NCBI GenBank assembly: GCA_000403475.2
Contig: KE159795.1
Location: forward strand, 232,813-296,812
Source: Lachnospiraceae bacterium MD308
GTDB taxonomy: Bacteria; Bacillota; Clostridia; Lachnospirales; Lachnospiraceae
Length of the DNA: 64,000 nucleotides
Direction: 5' to 3'
Shown: piece by piece, positions 18,437 to 26,842 of the stretch
Layout of the letters: every line of letters begins with the position of its first letter
How positions within the stretch are numbered: position 1 is the stretch's first letter
Program-made: the position numbers and the translations under genes
The notes under the pieces: generated by a model
Told to the model about the DNA's origin: nothing
What the model saw: only the letters and a program-made list of their open reading frames with translations
The model's database searches: none

Positions 18437-18876
18437 CTATCTTCTGGCAAGGTGAGGTATTGAGTAGTGGTTGTAACGGCAACTACGGCAGATTTTATGC
18501 ACGCATATACTGCCGTGAATAATTCAGGATAAATCACTTCTCCCTCCCTTTCTATATTTTGAAAATAGCCATACCATTCCTTCTTCTTCAGAAATTCATC
18601 CTGCGGGAGACAGACAAAATTAACTACGGCAAAATATTTCATCGCCAATTTCGTTGCAATTGAATCCAAGCCATCATCATATTTTTTTACTTCCATACGG
18701 CCACACCCTGTAAGTAAAACAATATCCACATCAGAATCCTTCGTGTAATCGCCCCTGGCACAGGATCCATACAAGATCACTGCCTTCAGATCACCGCCCA
18801 TGAGCTTACGTGTTAAATCGAACACATCTATCTTTATCTTAGAAATAATCTCATTCGTCAATATAATATCCTCCAT
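18430..18876 (-). CDS. MNT-domain nucleotidyltransferase with foreign C-terminal tail
   Basis: 148 residues. Minimal nucleotidyltransferase motif ILYGSCARGDYTKDSDVD (about residues 35-51), with Asp49 and Asp51 as metal ligands. Proteins of this type are the antitoxins of MNT-HEPN systems; some modify the HEPN toxin by adding AMP. The usual end of the protein is near EREGEVIY (about residue 112). The last 36 residues (from PELFTAVYACIKS) are encoded by the right arm of the inverted repeat and by the end of IS1380, so they are a fusion tail and not conserved sequence. Activity is likely kept because the core is complete. Confidence 0.8.
   Translation of the reverse strand: MEDIILTNEIISKIKIDVFDLTRKLMGGDLKAVILYGSCARGDYTKDSDVDIVLLTGCGRMEVKKYDDGLDSIATKLAMKYFAVVNFVCLPQDEFLKKKEWYGYFQNIEREGEVIYPELFTAVYACIKSAVVAVTTTTQYLTLPEDSL
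18468..18528 (-). repeat. Right arm of inverted repeat flanking IS1380
   Basis: On the minus strand it reads CCTGAATTATTCACGGCAG and later AAATCTGCCGTAGTTGCC, matching the left arm at 16872-16929 with roughly two thirds identity by eye. It encodes part of the tail of the nucleotidyltransferase. Confidence 0.55.
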
Positions 18877-19011
18877 TATGTCATATGCCTCCTACTACGT
18901 TTTATCAGAACCAAAGCAAGACGGAAAATAAGATTTCGCCCTTATTCTCATAGCCTCCATTATTTAATATATTTTAAATACATGATATTAAATCAGAATA
19001 GTAATTTCCCC

Positions 19012-19168
19012 TTATAAATCTGAATTATTTCTTATCTGAAAAGCCTGACTTATATATTGGGAATATTTTTTATTAAACTTTCCGCTTTTAACATATTCCT
19101 TTTGGAAATAAGAAATCACCCCGGCATGTTTTGAGAAATCTTGCCCATCTAAAGCTAATCTTTCCTTA
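19012..19168 (-). pseudogene. HEPN gene remnant
   Basis: The minus strand reads LALDGQDFSKHAGVISYFQ, KEYVKSGKFNKKYSQYI and FQIRNNSDL before a stop. This is the middle and third-helix part of a HEPN protein, with the expected DYDDF end missing. It directly follows a decayed MNT gene. Confidence 0.75.
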
Positions 19169-19170
19169 TA

Positions 19171-19497
19171 TCAGGCAACTATACCCACTCCTTCACTCTG
19201 TATATTTTTATAATACGGTAAGTCATTCTTATATCTTTCAAATTCCTCATAAGGAATCACCGTAGGCGAAACAATCGTTCCGTATTCTAACTCTAAATCA
19301 GACGATATATCCCACACCCGCTTTAATCCCTCCTACTCACCCTGTACGATTGCTGCAATATCTATGTCCGAATCATGATCATAATCGCCTCGTGCATACG
19401 AACCATAAAGGATGATTTTTACAATATTCTCTCCATACACCGCGCGGTACGCCTTTACCATCCTCTGTAAAATCATATCCAATTCATTTTTGTACAC
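19171..19497 (-). pseudogene. MNT nucleotidyltransferase pseudogene with internal stop
   Basis: The frame from GTG 19497 (GGAAGG upstream) reads MVKAYRAVYGENIVKIILYG, then SYARGDYDHDSDIDIAAIV, the complete MNT motif. A TAG at 19333-19335 then interrupts the frame. It resumes as LKRVWDISSDLELEYGTIV and ends near YYKNIQSEGVGI. The gene and the HEPN remnant after it are a second, inactivated MNT-HEPN pair. Confidence 0.82.
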
Positions 19498-20052
19498 ATG
19501 CGCTATTCCTTCCTTTAGTCTGAGAATAAATATCCAGCCACACTATTTCTTTCTATTATACTCTATTCCCATTCATTCCACAATAATTGTTGCCATTTAT
19601 GATTCCCCTAAATCATTGCCATCAAACCAACTGTCTTTTCTTATATTTACCATCCGCTGCCGATAGTCCAAAACATCACCTGACTAAAACCACCGTAAAA
19701 TAATATTTTTTAACAGAACTAGCTAACATCTGACTAAATACAGTTACCGATGGTAATCAATATGGCTTTGTACGCACAATTTCCTGTGCAAAATATTCTG
19801 AAAGCCCCATATGACAGAGCTTTCAGGATATGTCAAAAGTCCGGTTACCTGCTGCAATGCCCTTACCCTGAACACCTTATCCTATACGGTACTTTTTTCG
19901 TACATTTATCTTCTTATCAGGATATATTCATTATATTATATAGTCCCTGCCTGCTTAACAATGCTTCTAAAATATATTACACATATTATCTGTCCCTGCC
20001 TGTTCTTTAACTTTATGTTATGACCATTAATCAAATCTGACAAAATACAAGG
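19498..20052. other. AT-rich stretch without a gene; one perfect inverted repeat
   Basis: I see no coding frame I can defend. CTGAAAGC (19798-19805) and GCTTTCAG (19818-19825) form a perfect 8-bp stem with a 12-base loop, in front of a mobilisation-like operon. It could be an oriT-type structure or a terminator, but no nick-site consensus is recognisable. Confidence 0.4.
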
Positions 20053-20066
20053 TTACATACATGTAA
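20053..20066. promoter_or_regulatory. Palindromic operator before the RHH gene
   Basis: TTACAT and ATGTAA are separated by AC and lie 31 bp before the ATG of the ribbon-helix-helix gene. TTACAT-type inverted sites of this size suit autorepression by an RHH dimer pair. The protein assignment is inference. Confidence 0.5.
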
Positions 20067-20096
20067 GTAATAAAAACGAAAAGGAGTTGATAACAC

Positions 20097-20363
20097 ATGG
20101 CAAATATAGAAAGGCTATTTATCCGGGTATCACCGGAACTAAAAAAGGAACTACAGTCATCAGCAGACAGAGAGAACTTAAGCATCTCTGAGTATGTCCG
20201 CAAATCAATAGAAAAATCCATATACGGGCTGTCCCATGAACAGCAGATACAGTTTGCCCTTCCGCAAAATACACTCATTAATGAATTGCTTGCCGATCCA
20301 AAATTAAAACCTGAATCGAAAAAGATCATTACAGAAAGGATGCGTAATTATGTCGGATATTAG
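20097..20363 (+). CDS. Ribbon-helix-helix protein, MobC/CopG-like
   Basis: 88 residues. The N-terminal RHH fold is clear: strand ERLFIRVSPELKKEL, then ENLSISEYVRKSIEKSI. The C-terminal 35 residues (from PQNTLINEL) are specific to this family. ATG 20097 has AAGGAG upstream. Its 3' end overlaps the next gene by 14 bp. RHH proteins next to relaxases usually bind oriT and regulate the mob operon. Confidence 0.8.
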   Translation: MANIERLFIRVSPELKKELQSSADRENLSISEYVRKSIEKSIYGLSHEQQIQFALPQNTLINELLADPKLKPESKKIITERMRNYVGY

Positions 20364-20832
20364 GATTGAAGTGCATAAAGGAAGCTATGACACAGAAACT
20401 TCCTATAATAAGGTGATCGGATACATCACAAATAAAACTTACTTTGGAGGATATGGGTTTACTTATAACCCTGCTTTATCCATTATTGAACAATTTAAAC
20501 TGAGTGAAACTTATTCAAGCCATACGCACGGCCAAAAGATCTGGCATTTTTATATCACGTTTTCTACACGCTGGAACCATATTGATTTACTAAACCTTGC
20601 CAACCAGATTGCCCTTATCTTCTCTCCCAGGTATCAGATTGTCTACGGGCTGGATCTGGATAAAGGAAATCCGCATCTCCACTTCGGTTTAAATACATTC
20701 AGCTATTACCCGGACATCCCTGTGATAACGCCGAAGCTTATGGAAGACTTCCTGATATATTTACAGAATGAACTTAAAAAATGGTATCCCCCTAAAACTG
20801 TCACACTGCAATTTCAGGGAAAGAAGGGATAA
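20350..20832 (+). CDS. Compact relaxase-like protein
   Basis: 160 residues. GNPHLHFGLNTF (about 103-114) resembles the metal-binding histidine motif of mobilisation relaxases and rolling-circle HUH enzymes. YITNKTYFGGYGFTYN near the N-terminus supplies tyrosines. The protein is only about half the length of usual Mob relaxases and has no accessory domain. It overlaps the RHH gene and its stop overlaps the start of the HTH gene (TAATG), so the three are coupled. It may be a minimal relaxase or a replication-associated nuclease. The enzyme class is inferred from one motif and context. Confidence 0.6.
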   Translation: MSDIRIEVHKGSYDTETSYNKVIGYITNKTYFGGYGFTYNPALSIIEQFKLSETYSSHTHGQKIWHFYITFSTRWNHIDLLNLANQIALIFSPRYQIVYGLDLDKGNPHLHFGLNTFSYYPDIPVITPKLMEDFLIYLQNELKKWYPPKTVTLQFQGKKG

Positions 20833-21017
20833 TGATGTTTGAACAGTATGATGACATCCTCACCGTTGAAGATATTGCTGAAATCCTGAAGATCGGCATG
20901 ACACAGGCCTACAAGATTGTGCGTTCAGGCAATTTAAAGGGGTATAAAGAAGGTAAGGACTGGAAAATCCCAAAACAGGCTCTTAAGGAATATGTCATCT
21001 CCCAAAGCCATCTGTAA
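20832..21017 (+). CDS. Excisionase-like HTH_17 DNA-binding protein
   Basis: About 61 residues; ATG 20832 overlaps the previous stop (ATG 20835 is possible). It is a MerR/excisionase-type winged helix: LTVEDIAEILKIGMTQAYK, VRSGNLKGYKEGKDWKIPK, LKEYV. Such proteins act as recombination directionality factors or small regulators. It is the last gene of the RHH/relaxase-like operon. Confidence 0.8.
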   Translation: MMFEQYDDILTVEDIAEILKIGMTQAYKIVRSGNLKGYKEGKDWKIPKQALKEYVISQSHL

Positions 21018-21068
21018 AGGGTTTCATAGGAAATAAATCCTTGATAAACCAGTCCTTATTAAAAAACT

Positions 21069-21091
21069 CCGGGCTGATTCATTCAGCCCGG
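21069..21091. terminator. Bidirectional-looking intrinsic terminator
   Basis: The stem CCGGGCTGA/TTCAGCCCGG has an A-run on its left side (T-run when read on the minus strand). It separates the plus-strand HTH operon from the minus-strand Rpn gene. Confidence 0.75.
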
Positions 21092-21163
21092 CATTTCCCC
21101 AAAAATCCATAATTTTTTAATCCTCTATAGTGTATTAGAGCATCTCGTCCATATATTTTACAT

Positions 21164-22075
21164 CTATCTCTGCCTGATAAATGCATCAGCCTCACCCTTG
21201 GTAAGCTGATACCTTTCCATAAGTTGGTTCACGATTGTTTCATCGGGAATCAAAAGAGATTTCAAACTGTCAATCAATGCATTGATACCCTGTATCCTGC
21301 TTTCTTCTCTGCCTTCTTTTCTACCTTCTTTTCTACCTTCTTTTCTGCCTTCTTCTCTGCCTTCTTCTAACAATAATTCTGCAACTTGTGTCATACGTAC
21401 AACCTCCTTAATATATTTTGCTGTATCTGCGTCAATGATCTTGTCAGCAAAAATCAGAATCCCAGACAATACAAATGTCTTCTTTTCACTGTCTGCAATC
21501 TGTTTCGCAAGTTCCACCGCTTCTTTTACCGCCTGCTTCTTCCTCTCCGTCCCTTTGTAAGTAAGAGGCAGGATGATCAGCTTCATCAGTTCATCATCTG
21601 ATAACGGCAGCTTTTCCTTGAGCCTCCTTGCCAGTTCTTCCCGTTCGCCTTCCGAATCTATCTTCCTGAGAAATGCCCTCTCCATCTTCAGCGTAAGACA
21701 TCCTGCCGAAAATTCTTCAGGAGCCGTTTCTACATCTGCCGTATAAATAACGATCATACGGATCTTCTTTGGCATCTCATCTTTTTTGTATCTTTCCAAA
21801 ATACGCACAATATAATTCAGATATTTTAACTGGTTCTCCCATTTGACTTCACTCTCATAATCTATGATTGCTACAGAATCATCCTCTAACAGGAACAGAT
21901 TGTCAAGCCGCATTTCATTTACCTGTATCTCCGGGAGATTGGTTGGCAAAATCTGTTTAATCTTTGGCACGTCTATCCCGTAAACTTTTAAGGACTTATC
22001 TTTAAAATTTTCTGCTAATATCTTAGACAGGACATCTTTATTGTGATATGTAATCACACTTTTATCATTCCCCAT
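21164..22075 (-). CDS. Rpn-family PD-(D/E)XK protein with KEG repeats
   Basis: 303 residues. The N-terminal nuclease fold shows RLDNLFLL (Asp58) and DYESEVKWE (E-x-K near 76-78). The middle is helical. Residues about 232-258 form tandem repeats of the type GRKEGRKEG, then a short helical C-terminus. Rpn proteins (once called recombination-promoting nuclease/putative transposase) are DNA endonucleases. In some a small product from an internal start restrains the full-length toxin and the pair protects from phage. The repeat tract makes copy-number variation likely. It is transcribed toward the terminator at 21069-21091. Confidence 0.75.
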   Translation of the reverse strand: MGNDKSVITYHNKDVLSKILAENFKDKSLKVYGIDVPKIKQILPTNLPEIQVNEMRLDNLFLLEDDSVAIIDYESEVKWENQLKYLNYIVRILERYKKDEMPKKIRMIVIYTADVETAPEEFSAGCLTLKMERAFLRKIDSEGEREELARRLKEKLPLSDDELMKLIILPLTYKGTERKKQAVKEAVELAKQIADSEKKTFVLSGILIFADKIIDADTAKYIKEVVRMTQVAELLLEEGREEGRKEGRKEGRKEGREESRIQGINALIDSLKSLLIPDETIVNQLMERYQLTKGEADAFIRQR

Positions 22076-22224
22076 ACTTTCCTCCCCTATATTTATATTA
22101 TATCGTTATCACCTTATTCTGACAATCACAAAAGACACTATACACAAATAAATCTGTTTATTCATTAAACAACAAAACTGTTAGTTTACACTAAATTCTT
22201 CATCAGTGAATTTTTACACTGCTT

Positions 22225-22500
22225 TCATATCTTTTCTCGACGAATTTTGTTCACTGTTATATTCAATCCAATACTGCTTGTACGCTTTTTATCATCCTCA
22301 AAATATTCTATCCACAGATCAAGATAAATTCCCTCGCCGCCCCATAGGCGAGATTGCTTTTCAGGTCAAATTCATATGTCTTAATCGGAGCCGGACGGTA
22401 CCCCCAGTCCATAATCCAAAATATCCGGCAACTTGCCTTTTTCTTTCAAGATACCTTTAATCTTGTCGAACAGTTCTTCCGTCATTGATTTTTTCAACAT
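22225..22500 (-). pseudogene. Frameshifted small gene of unknown family
   Basis: Starting at ATG 22500 (GGAGAATGTTA upstream) the minus strand reads MTEELFDKIKGILKEKGKL, then PDILDYGLG. A run of Gs shifts the frame to PIKTYEFDLKSNLAYG, and a second shift gives EGIYLDLWIEYF and NITVNKIRREKI before the stop. The three pieces form one plausible protein of about 90 residues. No domain recognised. 22076-22224 holds nothing I can identify. Confidence 0.6.
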
Positions 22501-22612
22501 TAACATTCTCCTTTCAGGTGAAATTTCCCACGCAAAAAGGGAGGCATCTCCATCTTTAACAGAAATACTTCCCTTTACCTCAAACTTCTTTAATTGTAAA
22601 ATCAGTATCGCA

Positions 22613-22786
22613 TCATACTTTCTGCAAATACCTTTTCCGACTCCCCCTTGCCCGTGCTATGATAGCCTTATTTTTTTCTATACTTTTCTCCAATTCTTTT
22701 TCATCAACTTTATAATCCGGATCAGAAACAAAAATTTCCAAAAACTTAAAATCATATTCCACATCATTCAAAACATAACTTTCCAT
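22613..22786 (-). CDS. Small helical protein, probably frameshifted at its end
   Basis: 57 residues from ATG 22786 with AGGAGG upstream (MESYVLNDVEYDFKFLEIF at the start). A G-rich run near the end suggests a frameshift. The alternative frame continues as GESEKVFAESMMRY and stops, an ending that looks more natural. It lies between two Rpn-family loci. Function unknown. Confidence 0.45.
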   Translation of the reverse strand: MESYVLNDVEYDFKFLEIFVSDPDYKVDEKELEKSIEKNKAIIARARGSRKRYLQKV

Positions 22787-22840
22787 ATCAGCCTCCTACT
22801 TAGCTATTCCTCTATCCACTTTATAAGCGTGCTTACTAAT

Positions 22841-23163
22841 CTACTTACCCATTACTGTACGAAGAGGAATAATTTGCTCTAACGTACAATTCAATTCTTT
22901 TATGATAGTATCATCATCCTTGTCAGCAACCAATGCCGCAACTATTTGAGTCATCAAACTTCTTTCTTCTTTTACTTTTACAGCAACTTTCTTTTCAGCA
23001 TATTTTTCAACAGCCTCACACATAGCTTTTCGACCTCCTTCTTCCTCTTTAAAATGCTTTACACCTTTTGCCAATTCAGGATAGTAAATATCCCTTGAGT
23101 TCTTACATCCAAAATCATGCATTAATTTACCGACAGCATCATCACCCTGATAACTACCGTTCT
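22841..23163 (-). pseudogene. Rpn-family gene, 3' exon beyond the group II intron
   Basis: The frame continues the Rpn protein interrupted at about 25138: NGSYQGDDAVGKLMHDFGC, then the helical C-terminal part to the stop. Spliced to the 5' part (which ends DDGSHIVYV) it gives a normal Rpn nuclease of about 260-270 residues. Intron splicing could restore the mRNA, so the gene may still be functional. Confidence 0.82.
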
Positions 23164-23201
23164 CTAGTAGATATGGGGATTACTCCCCATACCCCTATAC
23201 A

Positions 23202-23237
23202 AAACCGTACGTGCGCTACTAACGCATACGGCTTTTC
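23202..23237 (-). ncRNA. Group II intron domain V
   Basis: Catalytic hairpin of the intron RNA: AAGCCGTATGCG, loop, then CGCACGTACGGTTT on the minus strand. It lies upstream of the domain VI hairpin. Confidence 0.82.
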
Positions 23238-23253
23238 ACTTTACATTCATATG

Positions 23254-24570
23254 TCATCTACCTAGCAAACTCACCCTGATTTGTGGCTGTATTAATGGAA
23301 AAGTTCTCAATAGTCCTTTGGTGTAAGCTTCCCATGTATAGCTCCTTCTTTGGCTTCTGCGGTTCAGCCACTTAAACAGCAACATCTTTGTATTGTGCAG
23401 ATACAGGCATATTTCCTCCATGTTATCTGTCACTCCATAATACTGGTAATGTCCTCTTAGTTTGGCATTTACCATCCTGAATACCCATTCCAGCGGCATA
23501 TCCCTGTGGCTCTTTATCCACTCTTTCATCGCCTTTGTCTTGCTGCGTAGTTTCTTACGGCTTGTCTTTACTTTACACCGGAAAAAGCGTTTCTTTGCAT
23601 CCACTCCACAGTAAAATGTAAATCCCAGAAAGTCAAATGTCTCTGGCTTCCCTTCGCCTCTCCTTTTCCTGTCTTCCTCCGCAAATCTCCCAAATTCCAG
23701 TATTCTAGTCTTCTCTTCCGCCAGCTCCAGCCCATATTTGGCAAACCGTTCCTCCAGCCTCTGACGGAACACTTCTGCCTCATACTTTTTCTGAAAACAG
23801 CAGACAAAGTCATCAGCATAGCGTACTAAATAACTCTCTCCCCTACACTGTCTCTTCACAATCACATCAAACCAGTTATCCAGCACATAATGCAGGTATA
23901 TATTCGCCAATATTGGGCTCGCCCCATTTCCCTGCGGGGTCCCCCTTTCACTGTCAAGATACCTGCCATCTTCCATGATTCCCGCTTTCAGAAATTTCCC
24001 TATGATTCCAAGGAATTTTCTGTCCGCTATGTCATGTGCCAGCATCTTCATCAGCCATTCGTGGTTTACATTGTCAAAGAATCCCCTGATGTCTGCCTCT
24101 ACCACATAATTCGTCTTCTGATACCTCACTGTCTCAACGACCTTCTTTACTGCCTTGTGGCAATTCCGGTTTGGTCTGAATCCATAGCTCTCGTCATAAA
24201 ACTTCGGCTCATAAATCTGTTCCAGTATCTGTGCAATTGCGTTTTCCACCAGTTTATCCTCGTAACAGGATATGCCCAGCGGCCTCATTTTGCCTTTCGT
24301 CTCTTTCGGAATATAAACCCGTCTTGTTGGATTTGGGCTGTAGCTTCCGCTCTTCATTCTCTTTACAAGATTCTCAAGGTTTTCTTCCAGATTCTGTCCA
24401 TATTCTTCTTTTGTCACTCTGTCTATGCCGCTGGCCTTGTTCTTATCCATAGCCTTATGGATTGCTTTCAGGCTTCCAACATTGATATACGACGCCAGAT
24501 TCTGGACTTTTCCATCTGTTGCGTTCGCTTTTGCGATGTTATATTGTATTCCAAGTAATTCATTTATCAC
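23254..24570 (-). CDS. ltrA: Group II intron reverse transcriptase/maturase
   Basis: About 439 residues from GTG 24570 with GGAG upstream; 24642 is a longer alternative. RT motifs in order: IPKETKGKMRPLGIS, YGFRPNRNCHKA, EADIRGFFDNVNHEWL, RGTPQGNGASPILANIYL (usually PQGG), LVRYADDFVCCF (catalytic YADD) and LDSE/EEKTRILEFG. A maturase X domain (about 350-438, ending with FPLIQPQI and SLLGR) follows. There is no HNH endonuclease domain, so mobility would use nicked or replicating DNA targets. It supports splicing of the host Rpn transcript and retrohoming. Confidence 0.9.
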   Translation of the reverse strand: MINELLGIQYNIAKANATDGKVQNLASYINVGSLKAIHKAMDKNKASGIDRVTKEEYGQNLEENLENLVKRMKSGSYSPNPTRRVYIPKETKGKMRPLGISCYEDKLVENAIAQILEQIYEPKFYDESYGFRPNRNCHKAVKKVVETVRYQKTNYVVEADIRGFFDNVNHEWLMKMLAHDIADRKFLGIIGKFLKAGIMEDGRYLDSERGTPQGNGASPILANIYLHYVLDNWFDVIVKRQCRGESYLVRYADDFVCCFQKKYEAEVFRQRLEERFAKYGLELAEEKTRILEFGRFAEEDRKRRGEGKPETFDFLGFTFYCGVDAKKRFFRCKVKTSRKKLRSKTKAMKEWIKSHRDMPLEWVFRMVNAKLRGHYQYYGVTDNMEEICLYLHNTKMLLFKWLNRRSQRRSYTWEAYTKGLLRTFPLIQPQIRVSLLGR

Positions 24571-25137
24571 GTTGCCAGCTCTCCTTTGTCTGCATGACCC
24601 TGATTTACCTGAAGCTGTAAAGTGTACACCCCTTCCCTCCACTGTGATTGGCAGTTTCTTTGGTACTATGAGTGTATCGGACTTCCTGCTGTCCTTTTGG
24701 ATTCCTGCCTCATTCCTTCGGTTTGGTTTCCATACCTTCTCTTTTCAAGGAGACAGCAGGATCTCGGCTGTTCCGTATAATATAATTATCATCAACCTCG
24801 CCAAGCTCTCAGACTGGGGGATGCCCTTATTCCCTCGCCCTATCGGTCATAAGGGTGTTGTCTGCTGCGTATGTAAGCGCATCGACCATTTCCAACCCTA
24901 TATCTATTTCCCAGCTCAATCACTTCACTTTCGTTTCGGCTCTGTTGCTCCCTGTCCTACGCTTAAGTCTGACGTTACCGCTTCGACTCCAAGGACTCGG
25001 TACAGGCGGTTGGCTAAACCTTACCTGACAGGATTCTCCTGTTTTATATTATCAGCTTACAAAGACAGGCAGAAGTATCTCCGCCTGTCAGTGGAAATCA
25101 GCTATGCTGATTTCTCAGCCCGCGCTACATATACGAT

Positions 25138-25626
25138 ATGAGAACCATCATCAAATACATCATCAAATTCTTCAAAATGACGGTTTATCGTATAAATCGG
25201 CAATCCATGACGGAATATATCCGTTTGCGTTATAAACACCATATAGGAATCTCTAAGTTCCGAAAATTCCTGTCCTTCTTTCAACATCCGGGAATCCATC
25301 ATACTGCTGTTAAATCTGGCTCGCCGTATATGTGCGCCCTCTGGTTTCCTCTGTACTTCAATATTATAAAGCTTTCCTGTATTATCTTTTGCCAAAATAT
25401 CTAAGCGAATATTCCGGCCACCCACAACAGGACTTTGGAACTCTCTCTGCCCAACAACACTTATTATTATAATATCGTCCCGTTTCAAAACGATCTTTAG
25501 CAATAGCCCAGTAGCTTCAATATTACCATCAAAAACCATAGACATCAGATCATCATCGAATAAATTCATATCATCAACAATCTGCTCCACCGTTTTATTA
25601 TCTTGTAATACTTTTTCCTCTGTCAT
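25138..25626 (-). pseudogene. Rpn-family gene, 5' exon
   Basis: ATG 25626 (GAGGTGG upstream) opens a frame typical of Rpn/PD-(D/E)XK proteins: IRLDILAKD and LYNIEVQRK (catalytic D and E-x-Q), ARFNSSMMDSRML, then SYMVFITQTDIFRHGLPIY. It reads through the junction for a few codons into intron sequence before a stop at 25102. The continuation is at 22841-23163. Interrupted by the intron but probably rescued by splicing. Confidence 0.82.
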
Positions 25627-25656
25627 CTTCCACACCACCTCGACATTTATTTCCCC

Positions 25657-26310
25657 TTATTTGTGTATCCATTGAAGTCCCCCACCTGTTATAACAAGAG
25701 AATATATTGGCTCTCCACATTCCTCTCGTTCTTCACACGACCGTTTTAGCATAGCTTCAGCAAATCTTACACCCTCGTCCAGTGTAAAGTAAGGAACCTC
25801 TGATTCATCAACTATTTTTCCGCCTATATCCAACTTTTCTTTATTACGAATGATATTTCGAGATATGTCTCTTTGCCCATCCCACACAACACATATTGTC
25901 GGAACACCTAATTCTGGATTCATGTTTTTATGAGTAACAACACCATCTACAACTTGATATAAACATTGTAATCCATTCTCATACCCAGCAATATGACAAC
26001 GTATGGTCTCACCTTGTACCCTTTCATTACACTCTTCTTTAATTTTTTCAGCAATTTCTTTTATTGTTGCAGTCTTGTTAAGCCTATTAAAAAGCCCGTT
26101 TAGATAGTCTGGTACATCTTCATCTCCTACTTGTGCATTTCCACACCACAATATACCTATATCTCTATTTCCAAACTGAAAAATTTTCTTAATCCCATCT
26201 ATATGTGATACCTCTTGTCTGCCATCTGGATATGTTTTGGTTAAAGTAGTTCGACTATCTGCAGCCATAACAATACCATCAGACAAGCAAAATGTAACAA
26301 TAACTGACAT
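25657..26310 (-). CDS. Ntn-hydrolase / proteasome-beta-like protein
   Basis: 217 residues. The N-terminal segment MSVIVTFCLSDGIVMAADSR and the following beta-rich pattern (GIKKIFQFGNRDIGILWCGN) resemble the proteasome beta/HslV fold, including the AADSR stretch near the active-site Lys/Asp region. The N-terminal Thr expected for catalysis would be residue 6 after processing. This is not certain. Near-neighbour genes give no functional hint: the Rpn gene lies 30 bp downstream. It may be an uncharacterised Ntn hydrolase as found in phages and mobile elements. Confidence 0.5.
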   Translation of the reverse strand: MSVIVTFCLSDGIVMAADSRTTLTKTYPDGRQEVSHIDGIKKIFQFGNRDIGILWCGNAQVGDEDVPDYLNGLFNRLNKTATIKEIAEKIKEECNERVQGETIRCHIAGYENGLQCLYQVVDGVVTHKNMNPELGVPTICVVWDGQRDISRNIIRNKEKLDIGGKIVDESEVPYFTLDEGVRFAEAMLKRSCEEREECGEPIYSLVITGGGLQWIHK

Positions 26311-26482
26311 TCTATCTCCCCCTTCTACCTTCTATTATAGCAGAAAACAAAGTGCTTTTCATCACCGTTTTCTACTACGAGATTTATTTCCTCGGACACT
26401 ACGTTACTTTTACTACTGCTCTTTCGACGAATCCCGTTCACCGTTACGCTAAATTTATGCTGTCCGTATAGTTCTAAATTGT

Positions 26483-26842
26483 TCACTTTTCCACTAGATA
26501 TTGATGAATCCCATCATAAATCCACCTATATATTGTATTGTAAAATCTGTCAATATAGTAGGACACAAAATACTCTACTGCGTTTTCCGGGAATACCTCC
26601 TTGAATTCTCCATATAATTGTGCGGCAAGCGTCTTGTTATGAGCTATCACAAGCGTTGGTTTATTCAGCTGGGCAATCACATTCGCCATCGTAAATGTCT
26701 TGCCGGAACCCGTAACCCCCAGTAAAGTCTGGCATTGGTTGCCTTCCCTGAAGCCTTTGACCAGTGCTTCTATCGCCTGCGGCTGGTCTCCCGTAGGCTG
26801 GTATGGGGCATGCAGTTTGAATATATTCTGCTCATTTTTCAT
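26483..26842 (-). pseudogene. uvrB: uvrB 5' fragment
   Basis: Residues 1-96 are Uvr[17 protein letters not shown], Walker [29 protein letters not shown] and [10 protein letters not shown]. At about 26554 similarity stops abruptly where DYYQPEAY would follow, and 22 unrelated codons lead to a stop. UvrB is normally about 660 residues, so this is a truncation by recombination. The promoter region and ribosome-binding site (AGGAGGTTCGGCC) remain. A partial copy suggests that an element end or rearrangement breakpoint lies near 26550. Confidence 0.9.

Larger units (their letters stand above)
23165..25138 (-). mobile_element. Group II intron with encoded reverse transcriptase
   Basis: It lies between the two halves of one Rpn reading frame. 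The RNA 3' end is recognisable. Domain V, read on the minus strand at 23202-23237, has GCCGTATGCG pairing with CGCACGTACGG. Domain VI is the hairpin ATATGGGGA/TCCCCAT at 23173-23194. The 5' domain I occupies about 24571-25138. The expected GUGYG start is not exactly present at the junction, so the edges are good to about 5 bases. It is oriented with its host gene, as needed for splicing. Confidence 0.88.

Noticed and set aside
21305..21365. Tandem short repeats that could suggest a CRISPR or VNTR
   Set aside because: They encode the KEG amino-acid repeats of the Rpn gene on the minus strand. There are no spacers, and the unit is 12 bp.
23254..24570. Reverse transcriptase as a retron or DRT defence gene
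   Set aside because: The maturase domain, intron domains V and VI, and the split host gene make it a group II intron.
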